7,259 bases of DNA. It comes from Chitinophagaceae bacterium (GTDB lineage: Bacteria > Bacteroidota > Bacteroidia > Chitinophagales > Chitinophagaceae). Positions 6,291 through 7,259 of this stretch are shown here, in pieces. The stretch spans positions 7,144 through 14,402 of the forward strand of contig DOMR01000279.1 in NCBI GenBank assembly GCA_003509845.1, written 5' to 3'. Both the position numbers and the translations under genes were made by a program. The notes below the pieces were generated by a model. That model had not been told where the DNA came from, made no database searches, and saw only the letters and a program-made list of their open reading frames with translations. Numbering within the stretch: the stretch's first letter is position 1; every line of letters starts with the position of its first letter.

Positions 6291-7259
6291 GGGGGAGTGA
6301 CTTATTATCAAATGAATTAAATAATAAATTATAACTTATAAATAACCAAGCCAAAAAACAAGGCAGTGCTTTTAAAGCATATTTTACAACAATGGCTTGT
6401 AAAATATCAGGAAATAAATCCGTGGGTGAAAAAACAGTTAATACCAATAATAGCGTAAGCAACAAATACAAATATAATGCTGGCTTTGGCGCATGTAAAA
6501 CATACCAAATACTAAAACCAATCACCGCTATGACATAGGTAGGTGATTCAGCAGAAGTACTAAAAATAACTAACCCTATTAAGAGTTGCGCCAAATAGGT
6601 TAGTTGAAAATTAGTATTGCCCCATTTTGAAAAACGATACAATGGGAGTAGCATTAATATGCCACCAGGTATAATAAAATAAAAACTAGCTAAATTATAA
6701 AAACCTGTAGTCCTTTTAACAAAACCTATTACTGAAATATTCTGCATACCTGAATTCATATAGGAGTTAATATTTTCAGTATTTTTTTCAACGAGTACAT
6801 GAAACCAATCGATATACGATTGATATACAAATTCTGGACTTGAAATAAACATGGGTAAGCAAAAGAAAATTATTGTCCATAATATTAGGTACCCTATCAA
6901 TTTTTTATACTCCTTAGTAAAAAAAATAAAGGGTAATCCAACAATACCATATAATTTAATGAATGTGCCAGCAACAATCAACAAAGCAGCCAAACTTAGT
7001 TGGTTATTTTTGATAGCTACATAGGACAATATAATCCAACTGCACAACATGGGATTAAATTGTAAATTTTGAATCGCTGTAAGTGTTTCAATTAAGGATA
7101 TTAATAAAATAATATTTTTACCCCAAAAAGATATCGGCAGCTTTCCAACCGCATAAAATAAAAGGGAAACATTCATCATGCCCCACAACACCAAACCTAA
7201 ATAATTGGGCAAAATGGCAAATGGTGCAATTAAAACAGCAAATAAAGGGCCGTAATGAT
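6277..7259 (-). CDS. GT87/DUF2029 membrane glycosyltransferase, C-terminal part (5' end beyond window)
   Basis: Integral membrane GT-C transferase that probably uses a polyprenyl-phosphate sugar on the outer face of the inner membrane. The visible 326 residues are almost entirely hydrophobic helices. Family-like segments: HYGPLFAVLIAPFAILP at the start, matching the GT87 'YPPLF...APFALLP' region; QNLQFNPML (63-71), like the G-Q-x-N segment; AGTFIKLYGI (96-105), the conserved 'KLYP'-type motif; and STSAESPTYVIAVIG (233-247) towards the C-terminus. The frame is open to position 7259 with no in-window ATG that suits the family, so the true start and the first periplasmic loop with the catalytic Asp lie outside; a TTG at 7212 is not the start. 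It ends 14 bp inside the GT2 gene. Being next to a polyprenyl-phosphate sugar synthase suggests it uses that product as donor; the acceptor could be lipid A, another lipid or a surface glycan. Confidence 0.82.
   Translation of the reverse strand, partial: HYGPLFAVLIAPFAILPNYLGLVLWGMMNVSLLFYAVGKLPISFWGKNIILLISLIETLTAIQNLQFNPMLCSWIILSYVAIKNNQLSLAALLIVAGTFIKLYGIVGLPFIFFTKEYKKLIGYLILWTIIFFCLPMFISSPEFVYQSYIDWFHVLVEKNTENINSYMNSGMQNISVIGFVKRTTGFYNLASFYFIIPGGILMLLPLYRFSKWGNTNFQLTYLAQLLIGLVIFSTSAESPTYVIAVIGFSIWYVLHAPKPALYLYLLLTLLLVLTVFSPTDLFPDILQAIVVKYALKALPCFLAWLFISYNLLFNSFDNKSLPHEKA

Noticed and set aside
7210..7212. TTG at 7212 as start of the GT87 gene
   Set aside because: The frame stays open to the window end and encodes a further conserved family segment (YGPLFAVLIAPFAI), so the gene begins outside the window.

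Overview
The window is AT-rich chromosomal DNA that reads as Bacteroidota, probably a Chitinophagaceae-like lineage (the family is an inference). The evidence is A-rich leaders instead of Shine-Dalgarno sites, two matches to the Bacteroidota -7 box TAnnTTTG, the short Bacteroidota-style pabB/pabC pair, and a secreted BNR/VPS10-like repeat protein typical of the phylum. No mobile element, CRISPR array, rRNA or tRNA was seen.

Left part (1-1390, minus strand). A large secreted beta-propeller protein runs off the left edge; only its N-terminal 357 residues are present. Upstream of it, on the same strand, lies a 53-residue strongly basic protein without acidic residues. This small gene has its own strong intrinsic terminator (11-bp perfect stem plus T-tract), which separates it from the propeller gene.

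Centre (1438-4323). Going rightward, pabB and pabC overlap by 17 bp and form a folate (p-aminobenzoate) unit: PabB aminates chorismate to aminodeoxychorismate and PabC splits it to p-aminobenzoate and pyruvate. The amidotransferase PabA is not in the window. pabC converges on nhaD (minus strand) with one base between the stop codons. nhaD encodes an NhaD-type Na+/H+ antiporter and has its own candidate promoter.

Right part (4411-7259, minus strand). A tightly overlapping unit is read leftward: a GT87/DUF2029 membrane glycosyltransferase (5' end beyond the window), a GT2 polyprenyl-phosphate glycosyltransferase with two C-terminal membrane helices, a NodB-fold polysaccharide deacetylase, and possibly a 28-residue single-span membrane peptide, followed by a weak terminator. 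The combination suggests a sugar loaded onto a lipid carrier, N-deacetylated, and used by a membrane transferase on the far side of the membrane. This resembles the logic of the Arn and Francisella Flm/Nax lipid A modification routes, but with a GT87 enzyme in place of ArnT. The pathway is an inference; the individual family calls are solid.
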